This document shows, piece by piece, positions 1 through 7,280 of a DNA stretch of 8,484 bases (position 1 is its first letter; the number at the start of each line of letters is the position of its first letter). The DNA is taken from NCBI GenBank assembly GCA_946545105.1, contig CAMNMY010000026.1, forward strand, positions 1 through 8,484, read 5' to 3'. Made by a program: the position numbers and the translations under genes. This stretch comes from an uncultured Clostridia bacterium (lineage in GTDB: Bacteria; Bacillota_A; Clostridia; Christensenellales; UBA3700). The notes under the pieces were generated by a model. The model worked only from the letters and a program-made list of their open reading frames with translations, was not told the origin of the DNA and did no database searches.

Positions 1-469
1 TGGTCTTTTAAATAATGGGGCTGAGGAAGAAAAGGGAAATGCTCTAACAAAAGAAGCATATCAAATTTTGAAAGAATCGAAGTTAAACTTCGTTGGAAAT
101 GTAGAAGCAACGGATACCGTTTCTGGAATAGTAGATGTATTAGTAACCGATGGATTTGCTGGAAACGTTGCAATCAAGGCTACAGAAGGTATGGCAAAGA
201 ACTTCTTAAAACTTGTAAAAGATGGCGTAAAAAATGGCGGCCTTAAAGCTAAAATCGGTGCGCTACTTTTAAAGAATACACTTCGTGGCGTAAAGAGTAA
301 AATGAGCGTTGATGAAGTAGGCGGTGCAACATTACTTGGGATTCAAAAGGTTATTGTTAAGGCACACGGATCTTCAACTGCCGTTCCATTTAAAGCTGCA
401 ATTTTGCAAGCATCTAAGATGGTTGAAGGCGATGTTTGCGGATTAATCGAAAAGGGAATGAACGAATAA
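1..469 (+). CDS. plsX: Phosphate acyltransferase PlsX, C-terminal part (5' end outside window)
   Basis: PlsX makes acyl-phosphate from acyl-ACP and phosphate, which PlsY then uses to acylate glycerol-3-phosphate in phospholipid synthesis; it is a peripheral membrane enzyme. The reading frame is open from base 2, so the gene enters from the left and about 155 residues are visible. The visible part has family landmarks: GLLNNGAEEEKGN (base 2 onward), NFVGNVEA, DGFAGNVAIKATEG, VGGATLLGIQ and the conserved KAHGSS near the C-terminus. The TTG at base 68 is an internal Leu codon, since recognisable PlsX sequence continues upstream of it. The TAA stop (467-469) shares its last A with the ATG of rnc, so the two are probably translationally coupled. 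In Bacillus subtilis fabD, fabG and acpA lie between plsX and rnc; here nothing does. Confidence 0.95.
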   Translation, partial: GLLNNGAEEEKGNALTKEAYQILKESKLNFVGNVEATDTVSGIVDVLVTDGFAGNVAIKATEGMAKNFLKLVKDGVKNGGLKAKIGALLLKNTLRGVKSKMSVDEVGGATLLGIQKVIVKAHGSSTAVPFKAAILQASKMVEGDVCGLIEKGMNE

Positions 470-1179
470 TGAACGTTGTAGATAAAAGAGTATTCGACGC
501 AGCAAAGATTATAGAAAGAGTTTGTGGATATAAATTCAAGGATTTATCTATTCTAGAGCGCGCTTTAACACATTCTTCTTTTGCAAATGATGCAAAACTA
601 AATGTAACAAAGCAAGAAAGCTATGAAAGATTAGAATTCTTAGGAGATAGTATTTTAAATCTAGTTATCGCAGAAAGATTAGTTCTTATATATAAGGATA
701 TGTCAGAAGGCAATTTGACAGTTCTAAGACAAAAATTTGCATCAAAAGAGCCACTTGCTGAAAAGGTTAGAGAATTAGGCTTAGATAAATGCTTTAGAAG
801 CTTAATTAAGAATCCTTCTGATTCAGTTATCTCAGATTTGATTGAATCAACAGCTGCTGCAATTTATGCGGATGCCTCATCAGATAATGAATTTGATAAA
901 GCATACCTTGCTGCAAGAAAATATATTATGGAATTGTTTGAAGCAGATGTTATCCATGAAGAGAATAAATTGCAAAAGGATCCTAAATCTCAACTATATG
1001 AAAAATATGGTGCATCAAGAGTTAAATTTGTTGTTGTAAAGAGAGAAGGAACAGATAACGATCCAGTACACTTTGTAGATTTATATGTAGATGATAAATT
1101 TGAAGAGTCTGCTAAAGCAAAGGATGTAAAATCTGCAGAGCAATTATGTGCTAAACACTTCCTTGAGAGGGCAAAATAA
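469..1179 (+). CDS. rnc: Ribonuclease III
   Basis: RNase III cleaves double-stranded RNA and processes rRNA precursors and structured mRNAs. The protein is 236 residues, the usual length. The nuclease domain (about 8-160) has the signature ERLEFLGDS (53-61), giving metal-site residues E53, E56 and D60, and a second cluster SDLIES with D123 and E126, matching the E. coli D114/E117 pair. A double-stranded RNA-binding domain follows (about 169-236) but is divergent: the usual GPDH loop reads GTDN, and the SKKxAE stretch at the last helix reads DVKSAE. I chose the ATG at 469 because it overlaps the plsX stop as TAATG and has AAGGGA (452-457) 11 bases upstream. An in-frame ATG at 436 lies inside plsX and would add 11 residues unlike the family. 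rnc next to smc and ftsY is a common Firmicute arrangement. Confidence 0.95.
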   Translation: MNVVDKRVFDAAKIIERVCGYKFKDLSILERALTHSSFANDAKLNVTKQESYERLEFLGDSILNLVIAERLVLIYKDMSEGNLTVLRQKFASKEPLAEKVRELGLDKCFRSLIKNPSDSVISDLIESTAAAIYADASSDNEFDKAYLAARKYIMELFEADVIHEENKLQKDPKSQLYEKYGASRVKFVVVKREGTDNDPVHFVDLYVDDKFEESAKAKDVKSAEQLCAKHFLERAK

Positions 1180-1182
1180 AAA

Positions 1183-1203
1183 CAATTTGAATAACTCAAA
1201 TTG
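1183..1203 (+). other. Small hairpin just after rnc
   Basis: A perfect 8-bp inverted repeat, CAATTTGA / TCAAATTG, with a 5-base loop (ATAAC) begins three bases after the rnc stop. Only two of the eight pairs are G-C, and CTATGTTAAT follows rather than a run of T, so it is not a convincing intrinsic terminator. It might mark an mRNA 3' end or processing point between rnc and the LRR gene, or be chance in AT-rich sequence. Confidence 0.4.
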
Positions 1204-1215
1204 CTATGTTAATAT
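1187..1215 (+). promoter_or_regulatory. Weak candidate sigma-A promoter before the LRR gene
   Basis: TTGAAT (1187-1192) and TAATAT (1210-1215) are 17 bases apart and each match the -35/-10 consensus at four of six positions. The -35 box overlaps the small hairpin after rnc. The region is AT-rich, so a chance match is quite possible. If real, it would start an LRR-smc-ftsY transcript separate from plsX-rnc. Confidence 0.25.
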
Positions 1216-1237
1216 TATATAGGCGAAGGAGAAAATT

Positions 1238-2035
1238 ATGGGTTTATTTGACGTGTTTAAAAAAGATAAGAATAACGCAAATGTTCGTTCTAAATACCTA
1301 AGAAGATTTGAACTATGTCTTCAAAAATGCACATCAGATGAAGATCTATTTAAGGACATCCAATTAACTTTTTCTAGATTTGAACACCTAAGTGAATTAT
1401 CTTCAAAGATAGCAAAAGAAATAGATGACCAAATATATGCAAATATAGATTCTCTATACGCTGCAATGCAAACATCTAAAAGCGACGCAAGAACACAAAA
1501 AGTTCACAAGCTTTTATTTAATATAGATAACCTAATTCAACAAAGGAAATCTTTATCTAAGGAATTCGATGAATCTCCAAAAGAAGATTTTATTATCGAA
1601 GATAAAGTCTTAACTTCTTATGTTGGAAATGGTGGAGATGTAGTTGTGCCAATTGAAGTTGAAGCAATTGGTGAAAAAGCTTTTTATCATAATCAATCTG
1701 TTCGCTCAATTGTTCTTCAAGAAGGAGTAAAAGCGATAAAAGAAGAAGCATTCTATCTATGCAAGGGATTGAATTATGTTAAATTGCCATCAACTTTAGA
1801 TACAATAGGACAAAGCGCTTTCTATGCTTGTAAAGCATTAGAAAGAGTAGATGTTCAAAATGGATTAATCGCAATAGATTATTACGCATTTGCAAAATGC
1901 GAAAACCTAAAGAAGATTACAATACCAAGAACTTGTAAGACTATTAAAGACAAGGCATTTGGAGATTGTTCATCATTAGATAAAGATGCAAAAAATGCAA
2001 TAAAGAATATAAATAAGAAGGCCTTAGAACATTAA
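1238..2035 (+). CDS. Cytoplasmic BspA-type leucine-rich-repeat protein, function unknown
   Basis: This 265-residue protein has two parts. Residues 1-115 are charged and probably helical, beginning MGLFDVFKKDKNN, with no recognised family. Residues about 120-250 are LRR_5 (BspA-like) repeats: an opening VLTSYVGNGGDVVVP of the sort that precedes such repeats, then five units built on I-x(3)-AF-x(2)-C-x(2)-L. The Ala-Phe pairs fall at 148, 171, 194, 217 and 240, an exact 23-residue period. BspA-type repeats are mostly known from surface proteins, but there is no signal peptide or transmembrane segment here, so it should be cytoplasmic; a protein-binding role is inference. AAGGAG (1226-1231) sits six bases before the ATG. 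The TAA stop overlaps the smc ATG, suggesting coupled translation. I do not know an LRR gene as a standard member of the rnc-smc-ftsY cluster. Confidence 0.85.
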   Translation: MGLFDVFKKDKNNANVRSKYLRRFELCLQKCTSDEDLFKDIQLTFSRFEHLSELSSKIAKEIDDQIYANIDSLYAAMQTSKSDARTQKVHKLLFNIDNLIQQRKSLSKEFDESPKEDFIIEDKVLTSYVGNGGDVVVPIEVEAIGEKAFYHNQSVRSIVLQEGVKAIKEEAFYLCKGLNYVKLPSTLDTIGQSAFYACKALERVDVQNGLIAIDYYAFAKCENLKKITIPRTCKTIKDKAFGDCSSLDKDAKNAIKNINKKALEH

Positions 2036-5000
2036 TGAAATTTAGAAGACTTGAAGTTTACGGATTTAAGGCATTTGCAGACAGAACCAAGCTTGACTTC
2101 CAAGATGGTATGACAGCTATTGTTGGACCAAATGGATGCGGTAAGAGTAACGTCGTAGATGCTATTCGTTGGGTTTTAGCAGAGAGAAGCCCAAAACTTT
2201 TGCGTGGTAAAAGCATGCAAGACGTTATCTTCAATGGTACAGAAAGAAGAAAGGCAATGTCTTATTGCGAAGTTTCTTTAACATTCAATAATGAAGGCCC
2301 AGATAGAATATTTAAGACACTTGAATTTGACGAAGTCAAAATCACTCGTAAGTTATATAAAAATGGTGGTAGCGAATTCTATATAAACGATACTCCAGCA
2401 AGAATGACAGATATCATTGCTCTTGTTAGAGAAACAGGTTTAGGAAGAGAAGGTTACTCAATCGTTCGTCAAGGTAAGATCCAAGAAATCATCGATGCAA
2501 AACCAGAAGCAAGAAGAGCTCTATTTGAAGACGCTGCTGGCGTTTTGTCATCAAAGATTGCAAGAAGAGAAGCTCTTGCTAATTTGGCCGCTTACGAAGT
2601 AAATAAGCAACAATTAGAAGCGCTATTGGCCGAAATTGAAAGAAACGTAAATACATTAGAAAGAAAAGCTGAAGCTGCTAAAAAATACATGGAGATTATG
2701 GATGAGTTAAGAACATTAGAGGCTAACTCATATGTATTCCAAAAAGATAATCAAGCAGCTCAAGTAGAAAGAATAAAGGGAATCATAGATTCACTTGAAA
2801 AGGAAATTGAAGGCTTAAACGAAGAATTAGAGAAAAAGAGCGCAGAATTTGAAAAGATTACAACAGAGCAAGCTCAATTAGATATCTTGCTTACAAATGC
2901 TCAAAACGAACAAACAGAACTTGCCGTAAAGAAAGAAAATCTTTTAGGTAAAGGAAATACATATTCTGCTACAAAAGAAGGTTATTTAACAACAAAGAAT
3001 GACTACTCTATAAGATTGACAAAGCTTGAAGAAGAATTAGAGAAGATTAATGCTCAATATAGAGAAAACTACTCTAAGATGAAGATGGCCGAAGAAGAAA
3101 AGGTAGATGTTCAAGAAGATTACAACGCAGCAGTTAAGAGACAAACTGAATTAAATTCTGAAATCAATGAAAGAGAACAAGCTCTTGAGAATAAGAATTC
3201 AGAAATTACTAAGCTATTAGAATCTGTTGGTGACATCAAAAAGAACTTCGGTAAGATTGAAGCTCAAAAGCAAGCAACGCTTGATAGAATTGCAGAATAT
3301 GATGAAGAAATCAAAGATTTAAATGAGCAAGTAGATAACAATGAAACAATTAAAGAAGGCTTTGAAACATCAGTTTCTAAATTAAAAGATCAAAAAGATA
3401 GATTAGAAGAAACAATCACAAAGCTAAACAATAGATATGGCGAATTAGAAAAGTTAATTGAAAACGCAAGAACTAGAACAGAAGAATTGTCTGCGGAATA
3501 TCAATCTTGTCTAACAAGAAAGAATATGTTAGAGCAAATCATCAACTCTAAAGAAGGATATGCAGGACCTGTTCAAAGACTTCTAAAAGAAGCTAAGGTT
3601 AATGAATATGTAAGATCTAGAGTTATTGGTGTAGTCGCAGATTTAATTCAAGTTCCAGAAAAGATTCAATTAGCAATTGAAGTTGCACTTGGAAACGCTC
3701 TTCAAAATATCGTTGTTAAAGATGAATATTCAGCAAGAGATTTAATTAATTTCCAAAAGCAAAATGGAATCGGAAGAATTACATTCTTACCTCTATCAAG
3801 TTATAGAACAAGAGAGATTGATCCTCAATGTAGAAACATTGTAAATGAAAGAGGTTGTTTAGGTGTTGCATCTAAATTAATTAAATACGATTCTCAATTT
3901 AATAACATATTCTCTGGTTTATTAGGAAATACCGTTGTTTGTGAAAACGTAGATATAGGTATTGATTTAGCAAGAAAATATTCTTACCAAGTAAAGATTG
4001 TAACTCTTGATGGCGAAGTATTCAATACAACAGGTTCTATCGTCGGTGGTTCTAAGAACGCGACATTTGGTATTTTATCTCAAGAAACTCAATATAAAGA
4101 AGCAAAAGAAAAACTTGTTTCTATAAAGCAAGAATTTGAAGATTTAAAGATTAAATACAAAGAGCATAAAGAAGAATATGAAGATTTGGCAGAACAAATC
4201 GAAGAATATGAATCAGAAGCTGAAGAAGCAAATAATAAATACATCCAAGAAAATTCAAGATACGAAGCTATCGTAGATATCCTTGTAGATTTAAATAAGA
4301 GATTAGAGGATGCTAAGCACAATAAGGGCGAAGCAGAAAAGCAATTCGAATTATATGCAGCAGCTTTGGCTAAGGTAGATAAGCAAAACCAAGATATCTC
4401 TCTAAATAGAGAAGATATTAATTCAGCAGCACAAGAAGGTAAAGAAGTATTTGCTGCAATGAAGAAAGAAAAGACTGAAATTGATGCTAAGGTTACAAAT
4501 CTTGGTGTTCAATTCCAAAACTTAGTAAACAACATTGAATGGTATAAGAAAGAATTAGAAAGATTGGATGAAGAAAAAGATGTTACAAAGCAAAACATCG
4601 AACAATGTAAAGAAATCCTAAGTTCTAGTGAATCAAATATTAAATCTGTTGAAAGCAAGATGAAATCAACAGTAATGTCTGAAGAAGACAAAAAGAGATT
4701 AGCTGAATTAGATACAGTTATTAATCAATACATCGAAAAGAAGAGAGAATTGATTGAAGATTCTAAGCGCGTATCAAACGAAAAGGCATCAATATCTCAA
4801 AGAGTTTTGGAATCTACTCATAAGAAGGATACAAACGAAAAGAGATTAATCTCTATTGATGAAAGAATGAGAAACCTTGAAGAGAAGATTATGGAAGACT
4901 ATGGTCTTGATTATAATTCAGCTCTTCAATATAAAGATGAGAACTTTGATTTCGAAGGCGCTCAAGATAGAATCAAATCTTTGAAGGCATCTAAGAATGC

Positions 5001-5658
5001 TTTGGGCCCAGTTGACCCAACATCTGTAGATAGCTATAGAGAAGAAAAACAAAGATATGATGAAAAGCATGTAGAATATGAAGATCTTCTAAAAGCTGAG
5101 GAAGATTTAAGAAAGATTATTGATGATTTATCTAAGGAAATTTTAGAGAAGTTCAATACTGAATTTGAAAAGATTTCTACAAACTTCCAAGAAATATTCA
5201 AAGAATTATTTGCTGGTGGTTCAGGAAGAATCTCTATAAAAGAACCAGAAGAAGGACAAGATCCTCTAGATGCTGGTATCGAAATCTTCGCACAACCTCC
5301 AGGAAAGAGAGTTCAAGATATGTCACTTCTATCTGGTGGTGAGCAAGCATTAACTGCTATTGCTCTATTGTTCGCTATTTTAAGATTGCGTCCACTTCCA
5401 TTCTGCTTGCTTGACGAAGTAGAAGCTGCGTTAGATGAAGGTAACGTAGGTGTATATGCTAAGTTCTTAAAGAAGTTCTCTAATGAGACTCAATTCGTTG
5501 TTATTACCCACAGAAAACCAACAATGGAAAGAGCAGATAAATTATTAGGTATAACCATGCAAGAAAAGGGTGTATCTAAGGTAGTTGAAGTAAGCCTTGA
5601 AGATGCTGTTAAGCATAGTAGAACAGGTGCTGAAAAACTAAATAAAGATGAAGAATAA
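2035..5658 (+). CDS. smc: Chromosome segregation/condensation ATPase SMC
   Basis: SMC dimerises through its hinge and, with ScpA and ScpB, extrudes DNA loops to compact and separate chromosomes. At 1207 residues it is slightly longer than the B. subtilis protein. The N-terminal head has Walker A GPNGCGKS (31-38), the Arg loop LLRGK (R57) and a Q-loop in VRQGKIQEII. A long Lys/Glu-rich coiled coil runs from about 170 to 505. The hinge spans roughly 508-675, opening GYAGPVQRLL and closing TGSIVGGSKN. The returning coil runs to about 1040. The C-terminal head has the signature LSGGE (1099-1103), Walker B FCLLDEVEAALD (1123-1134, D1127/E1128) and an H-loop in VITHRKPTME. The segment before the Arg loop reads LAERSPK where GEQSAK is common. 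The ATG overlaps the LRR stop (TAATG); AAGG (2018-2021) is 13 bases upstream, a long spacing that fits coupled translation. Confidence 0.97.
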   Translation: MKFRRLEVYGFKAFADRTKLDFQDGMTAIVGPNGCGKSNVVDAIRWVLAERSPKLLRGKSMQDVIFNGTERRKAMSYCEVSLTFNNEGPDRIFKTLEFDEVKITRKLYKNGGSEFYINDTPARMTDIIALVRETGLGREGYSIVRQGKIQEIIDAKPEARRALFEDAAGVLSSKIARREALANLAAYEVNKQQLEALLAEIERNVNTLERKAEAAKKYMEIMDELRTLEANSYVFQKDNQAAQVERIKGIIDSLEKEIEGLNEELEKKSAEFEKITTEQAQLDILLTNAQNEQTELAVKKENLLGKGNTYSATKEGYLTTKNDYSIRLTKLEEELEKINAQYRENYSKMKMAEEEKVDVQEDYNAAVKRQTELNSEINEREQALENKNSEITKLLESVGDIKKNFGKIEAQKQATLDRIAEYDEEIKDLNEQVDNNETIKEGFETSVSKLKDQKDRLEETITKLNNRYGELEKLIENARTRTEELSAEYQSCLTRKNMLEQIINSKEGYAGPVQRLLKEAKVNEYVRSRVIGVVADLIQVPEKIQLAIEVALGNALQNIVVKDEYSARDLINFQKQNGIGRITFLPLSSYRTREIDPQCRNIVNERGCLGVASKLIKYDSQFNNIFSGLLGNTVVCENVDIGIDLARKYSYQVKIVTLDGEVFNTTGSIVGGSKNATFGILSQETQYKEAKEKLVSIKQEFEDLKIKYKEHKEEYEDLAEQIEEYESEAEEANNKYIQENSRYEAIVDILVDLNKRLEDAKHNKGEAEKQFELYAAALAKVDKQNQDISLNREDINSAAQEGKEVFAAMKKEKTEIDAKVTNLGVQFQNLVNNIEWYKKELERLDEEKDVTKQNIEQCKEILSSSESNIKSVESKMKSTVMSEEDKKRLAELDTVINQYIEKKRELIEDSKRVSNEKASISQRVLESTHKKDTNEKRLISIDERMRNLEEKIMEDYGLDYNSALQYKDENFDFEGAQDRIKSLKASKNALGPVDPTSVDSYREEKQRYDEKHVEYEDLLKAEEDLRKIIDDLSKEILEKFNTEFEKISTNFQEIFKELFAGGSGRISIKEPEEGQDPLDAGIEIFAQPPGKRVQDMSLLSGGEQALTAIALLFAILRLRPLPFCLLDEVEAALDEGNVGVYAKFLKKFSNETQFVVITHRKPTMERADKLLGITMQEKGVSKVVEVSLEDAVKHSRTGAEKLNKDEE

Positions 5659-5669
5659 TTGGAGTTAAA

Positions 5670-6542
5670 ATGGGATTTTTTAATAAAATTAAAGAAGCAT
5701 TTTCAAAAACAATTTATAACGTATTCACAGCAAAAGAATTAGATGATGAATTTTATGAGGAATTAGAATATGCGCTAATCTCTGCAGATTTAGGCGCAGA
5801 AGCTACAACTCAAATTATAGATAACTTCAAAGAAAAGTGTTACGAAAAGAGAATTAAGCATCCTGAAGATGCAAAAGATCTTCTAAAGCAAATTATGATA
5901 GAGAGTATAGATTATGAAATTGAACCATATTCTTACCCTCTAATTATATTAGTTGCAGGTGTTAACGGCGTTGGTAAAACAACAGCAATTGGAAAACTTG
6001 CAAGATATTTCAAGAATCAAGGAAAGAGCGTTGTTATGGCAGCCGCAGATACATTTAGAGCTGCAGCTTCAGAACAATTACAAGTTTGGGCAGATAGGTC
6101 TGACATTAGATTAATTAAGCACGAAGAAGGATCAGATGCAGCAGCAGTTGTATATGATGCACTTCAATCAGCAAAAGCAAAGGGAACAGAAGTTGTTCTT
6201 ATAGATACTGCTGGTAGATTGCAAAACAAAAAGAATTTAATGAACGAACTTGCAAAGATTAATAGAGTTGTAGAAAAAGAATGCCCAGAAGCAGACTATA
6301 GAACATATATTGTTCTAGATGCAACAACAGGCCAAAACGCAATTTCTCAGGTTGAAGCTTTTGATGAAATCATAGATATGGATGGAATTATTCTAAACAA
6401 ATTAGATGGAACAGCAAGAGGCGGCGTTGTATTTGCTATCTCAGCAGAAAGAGAATTGCCAGTAATATTCTGTGGTGTAGGCGAAGGCGTAAACGATTTA
6501 ATTCCATTTAATCCAAAAGACTTCGTAGAAGGCTTATTCTAA
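5670..6542 (+). CDS. ftsY: Signal recognition particle receptor FtsY
   Basis: FtsY is the SRP receptor: an SRP-family GTPase that docks Ffh-ribosome complexes at the membrane, each partner activating the other's GTPase. The protein is 290 residues, lacking the long acidic N-terminal extension of the E. coli protein, as is usual in Firmicutes. It starts MGFFNKIKEAF, an amphipathic stretch like the membrane-contacting helix of other FtsYs. The N domain covers about 20-85 (including LISADLG). The NG GTPase domain has G1 GVNGVGKT (97-104), G2 DTFRAAA (127-133), G3 DTAGR (179-183), G4 NKLDGTARGG (243-252; TKLD is commoner) and G5 GVGEG (269-273). It starts 11 bases after smc with GGAG (5661-5664) five bases before the ATG, so it is likely co-transcribed with smc. 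No terminator hairpin is evident downstream. Confidence 0.97.
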   Translation: MGFFNKIKEAFSKTIYNVFTAKELDDEFYEELEYALISADLGAEATTQIIDNFKEKCYEKRIKHPEDAKDLLKQIMIESIDYEIEPYSYPLIILVAGVNGVGKTTAIGKLARYFKNQGKSVVMAAADTFRAAASEQLQVWADRSDIRLIKHEEGSDAAAVVYDALQSAKAKGTEVVLIDTAGRLQNKKNLMNELAKINRVVEKECPEADYRTYIVLDATTGQNAISQVEAFDEIIDMDGIILNKLDGTARGGVVFAISAERELPVIFCGVGEGVNDLIPFNPKDFVEGLF

Positions 6543-6562
6543 AAGTTCGACCAATCCGGACA

Positions 6563-6606
6563 AACTATACCACATTAGTCGAATAACTATTGACACATTA
6601 GTCGAA
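6563..6606 (+). repeat. Two tandem 21-22 bp repeats overlapping a -35 box
   Basis: Unit 1 (6563-6583) is AACTAT, two bases, then CACATTAGTCGAA. Unit 2 (6585-6606) is AACTAT, three bases (TGA), then the same CACATTAGTCGAA. The 13-base cores are identical and start 23 bases apart, about two DNA helical turns. The TGA of unit 2 creates the TTGACA of the promoter listed next. An inverted TTCGAC (6546-6551) lies upstream. The arrangement resembles a paired operator; which protein binds, if any, is unknown. Confidence 0.75.
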
Positions 6607-6618
6607 AAGAATTATCGT
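6590..6618 (+). promoter_or_regulatory. Candidate sigma-A promoter for the ATPase gene
   Basis: A perfect TTGACA (6590-6595) is followed after 17 bases by TATCGT (6613-6618), four of six against TATAAT. Transcription would start near 6625, giving a leader of only about ten bases before the ATG at 6636. The -35 box lies inside the second tandem repeat, so a repeat-binding protein would compete with RNA polymerase. Confidence 0.45.
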
Positions 6619-6624
6619 ATTCTT

Positions 6625-6630
6625 AGGTGA
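6625..6630 (+). promoter_or_regulatory. Ribosome binding site deciding the ATPase start
   Basis: AGGTGA (6625-6630) is the only SD-like sequence here and sits five bases before the ATG at 6636. A possible GTG start at 6627 lies inside this SD, so it cannot use it; the ATG is therefore preferred. If the candidate promoter is right, the SD lies almost at the 5' end of the mRNA. Confidence 0.6.
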
Positions 6631-6635
6631 TAAAT

Positions 6636-7280
6636 ATGTACTTAAGAAGAGATATTGAGCAAACCTTATTAAAAGCAGCAGAAGAAACTGCGTGTATTAC
6701 AATTTATGGATCAAGACAAGTAGGTAAGTTAACTGTCGTTCGTAATTTGTTTAAAGATTTTCAATACGTTTCTTTGGATGATATTGCAAATAGAGGATTA
6801 GCTATTAGTAATCCAAAATTATTTTTGCAAACTTACAAATATCCATTAATTATTGATGAAATTCAAAAAGCTCCACAACTCTTAGATGAAATTAAAATTG
6901 TTATAGATAACAAAAAGTTTGAATGGTTGAATAATGGAGAATCAAGCAAATTGTTGTATGTTTTATCAGGCTCAAATCAATTTGAATTACAAGAAGCAGT
7001 TGCAGATTCTTTAGCTGGAAGAACATATGTGTTCAATTTAGCGTCATTATCTTATAACGAGATTGCTCAAAGGGATGCACATTCTTATTTTGATCCATCA
7101 ATAGATATATTGAGAGATAAGGAAGAGAGATTTAAACCGAAAGCCCTTACAAAAGAGACTATATTTGAAAATATCTTTAAAGGTGGTATGCCTGAACGTA
7201 TTGCTAAAAGCGTGGATAGGGATAAGTATTATGCATCATATTTAAATACTTACATAGAAAAAGATGTAAAAAAGTATTGA
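6636..7280 (+). CDS. N-terminal fragment of the ATPase (AAA_14 domain)
   Basis: This frame gives 214 residues before a TGA. It begins MYLRRDIEQTLLKAA, a typical family opening. Walker A is at 25-33 but reads GSRQVGKLT; Leu32 (codon TTA, 6729-6731) replaces the Ser/Thr that coordinates Mg-ATP and is one C-to-T change from the Ser codon TCA. Walker B PLIIDEIQKAP (70-80, D74/E75), the sensor region VLSGSNQFEL (109-118) and SLAGRTYVFNL (125-135) are all intact, as is FKGGMPE (181-187). The family match continues through YIEKDVKK, and only the last residue is out of frame. On its own it lacks the C-terminal winged-helix and nuclease-like parts, so it is unlikely to be a complete protein. Confidence 0.7.
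   Translation: MYLRRDIEQTLLKAAEETACITIYGSRQVGKLTVVRNLFKDFQYVSLDDIANRGLAISNPKLFLQTYKYPLIIDEIQKAPQLLDEIKIVIDNKKFEWLNNGESSKLLYVLSGSNQFELQEAVADSLAGRTYVFNLASLSYNEIAQRDAHSYFDPSIDILRDKEERFKPKALTKETIFENIFKGGMPERIAKSVDRDKYYASYLNTYIEKDVKKY
7268..7274 (+). other. A AAA AAG slippery heptamer at the ATPase frame break
   Basis: In the frame of the upstream fragment the bases read A AAA AAG, the heptamer used for programmed -1 frameshifting in E. coli dnaX and several insertion sequences. A -1 slip here leads directly into the downstream frame and reconstitutes the family sequence; the 0-frame TGA follows one codon later (7278-7280). I find no upstream SD-like stimulator at the usual distance and only a weak downstream pairing (7286-7290 with 7314-7318, 23-base loop), so efficient programmed shifting is not well supported. 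Confidence 0.55.

Noticed and set aside
842..1039. Plus-strand open frame inside rnc in another frame
   Set aside because: Fully inside the well-supported rnc frame, with no family resemblance.
990..1199. Minus-strand open frame opposite the end of rnc
   Set aside because: It mirrors a confirmed gene, has no SD and its product has no recognisable features.
4089..4691. Minus-strand open frames opposite the smc coiled coil
   Set aside because: Ser/Leu/Phe-rich products are the expected antisense reading of Lys/Glu-rich coiled-coil codons; no start signals.
6627..6629. GTG start for the ATPase
   Set aside because: It lies inside the AGGTGA SD; the ATG at 6636 is correctly spaced from that SD.
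7278..7280. TGA read as Trp (Mollicute code) to rescue the ATPase
   Set aside because: Reading through in the same frame gives KIPTSLFS and then a TAA, not the family sequence; TGG is used normally elsewhere.
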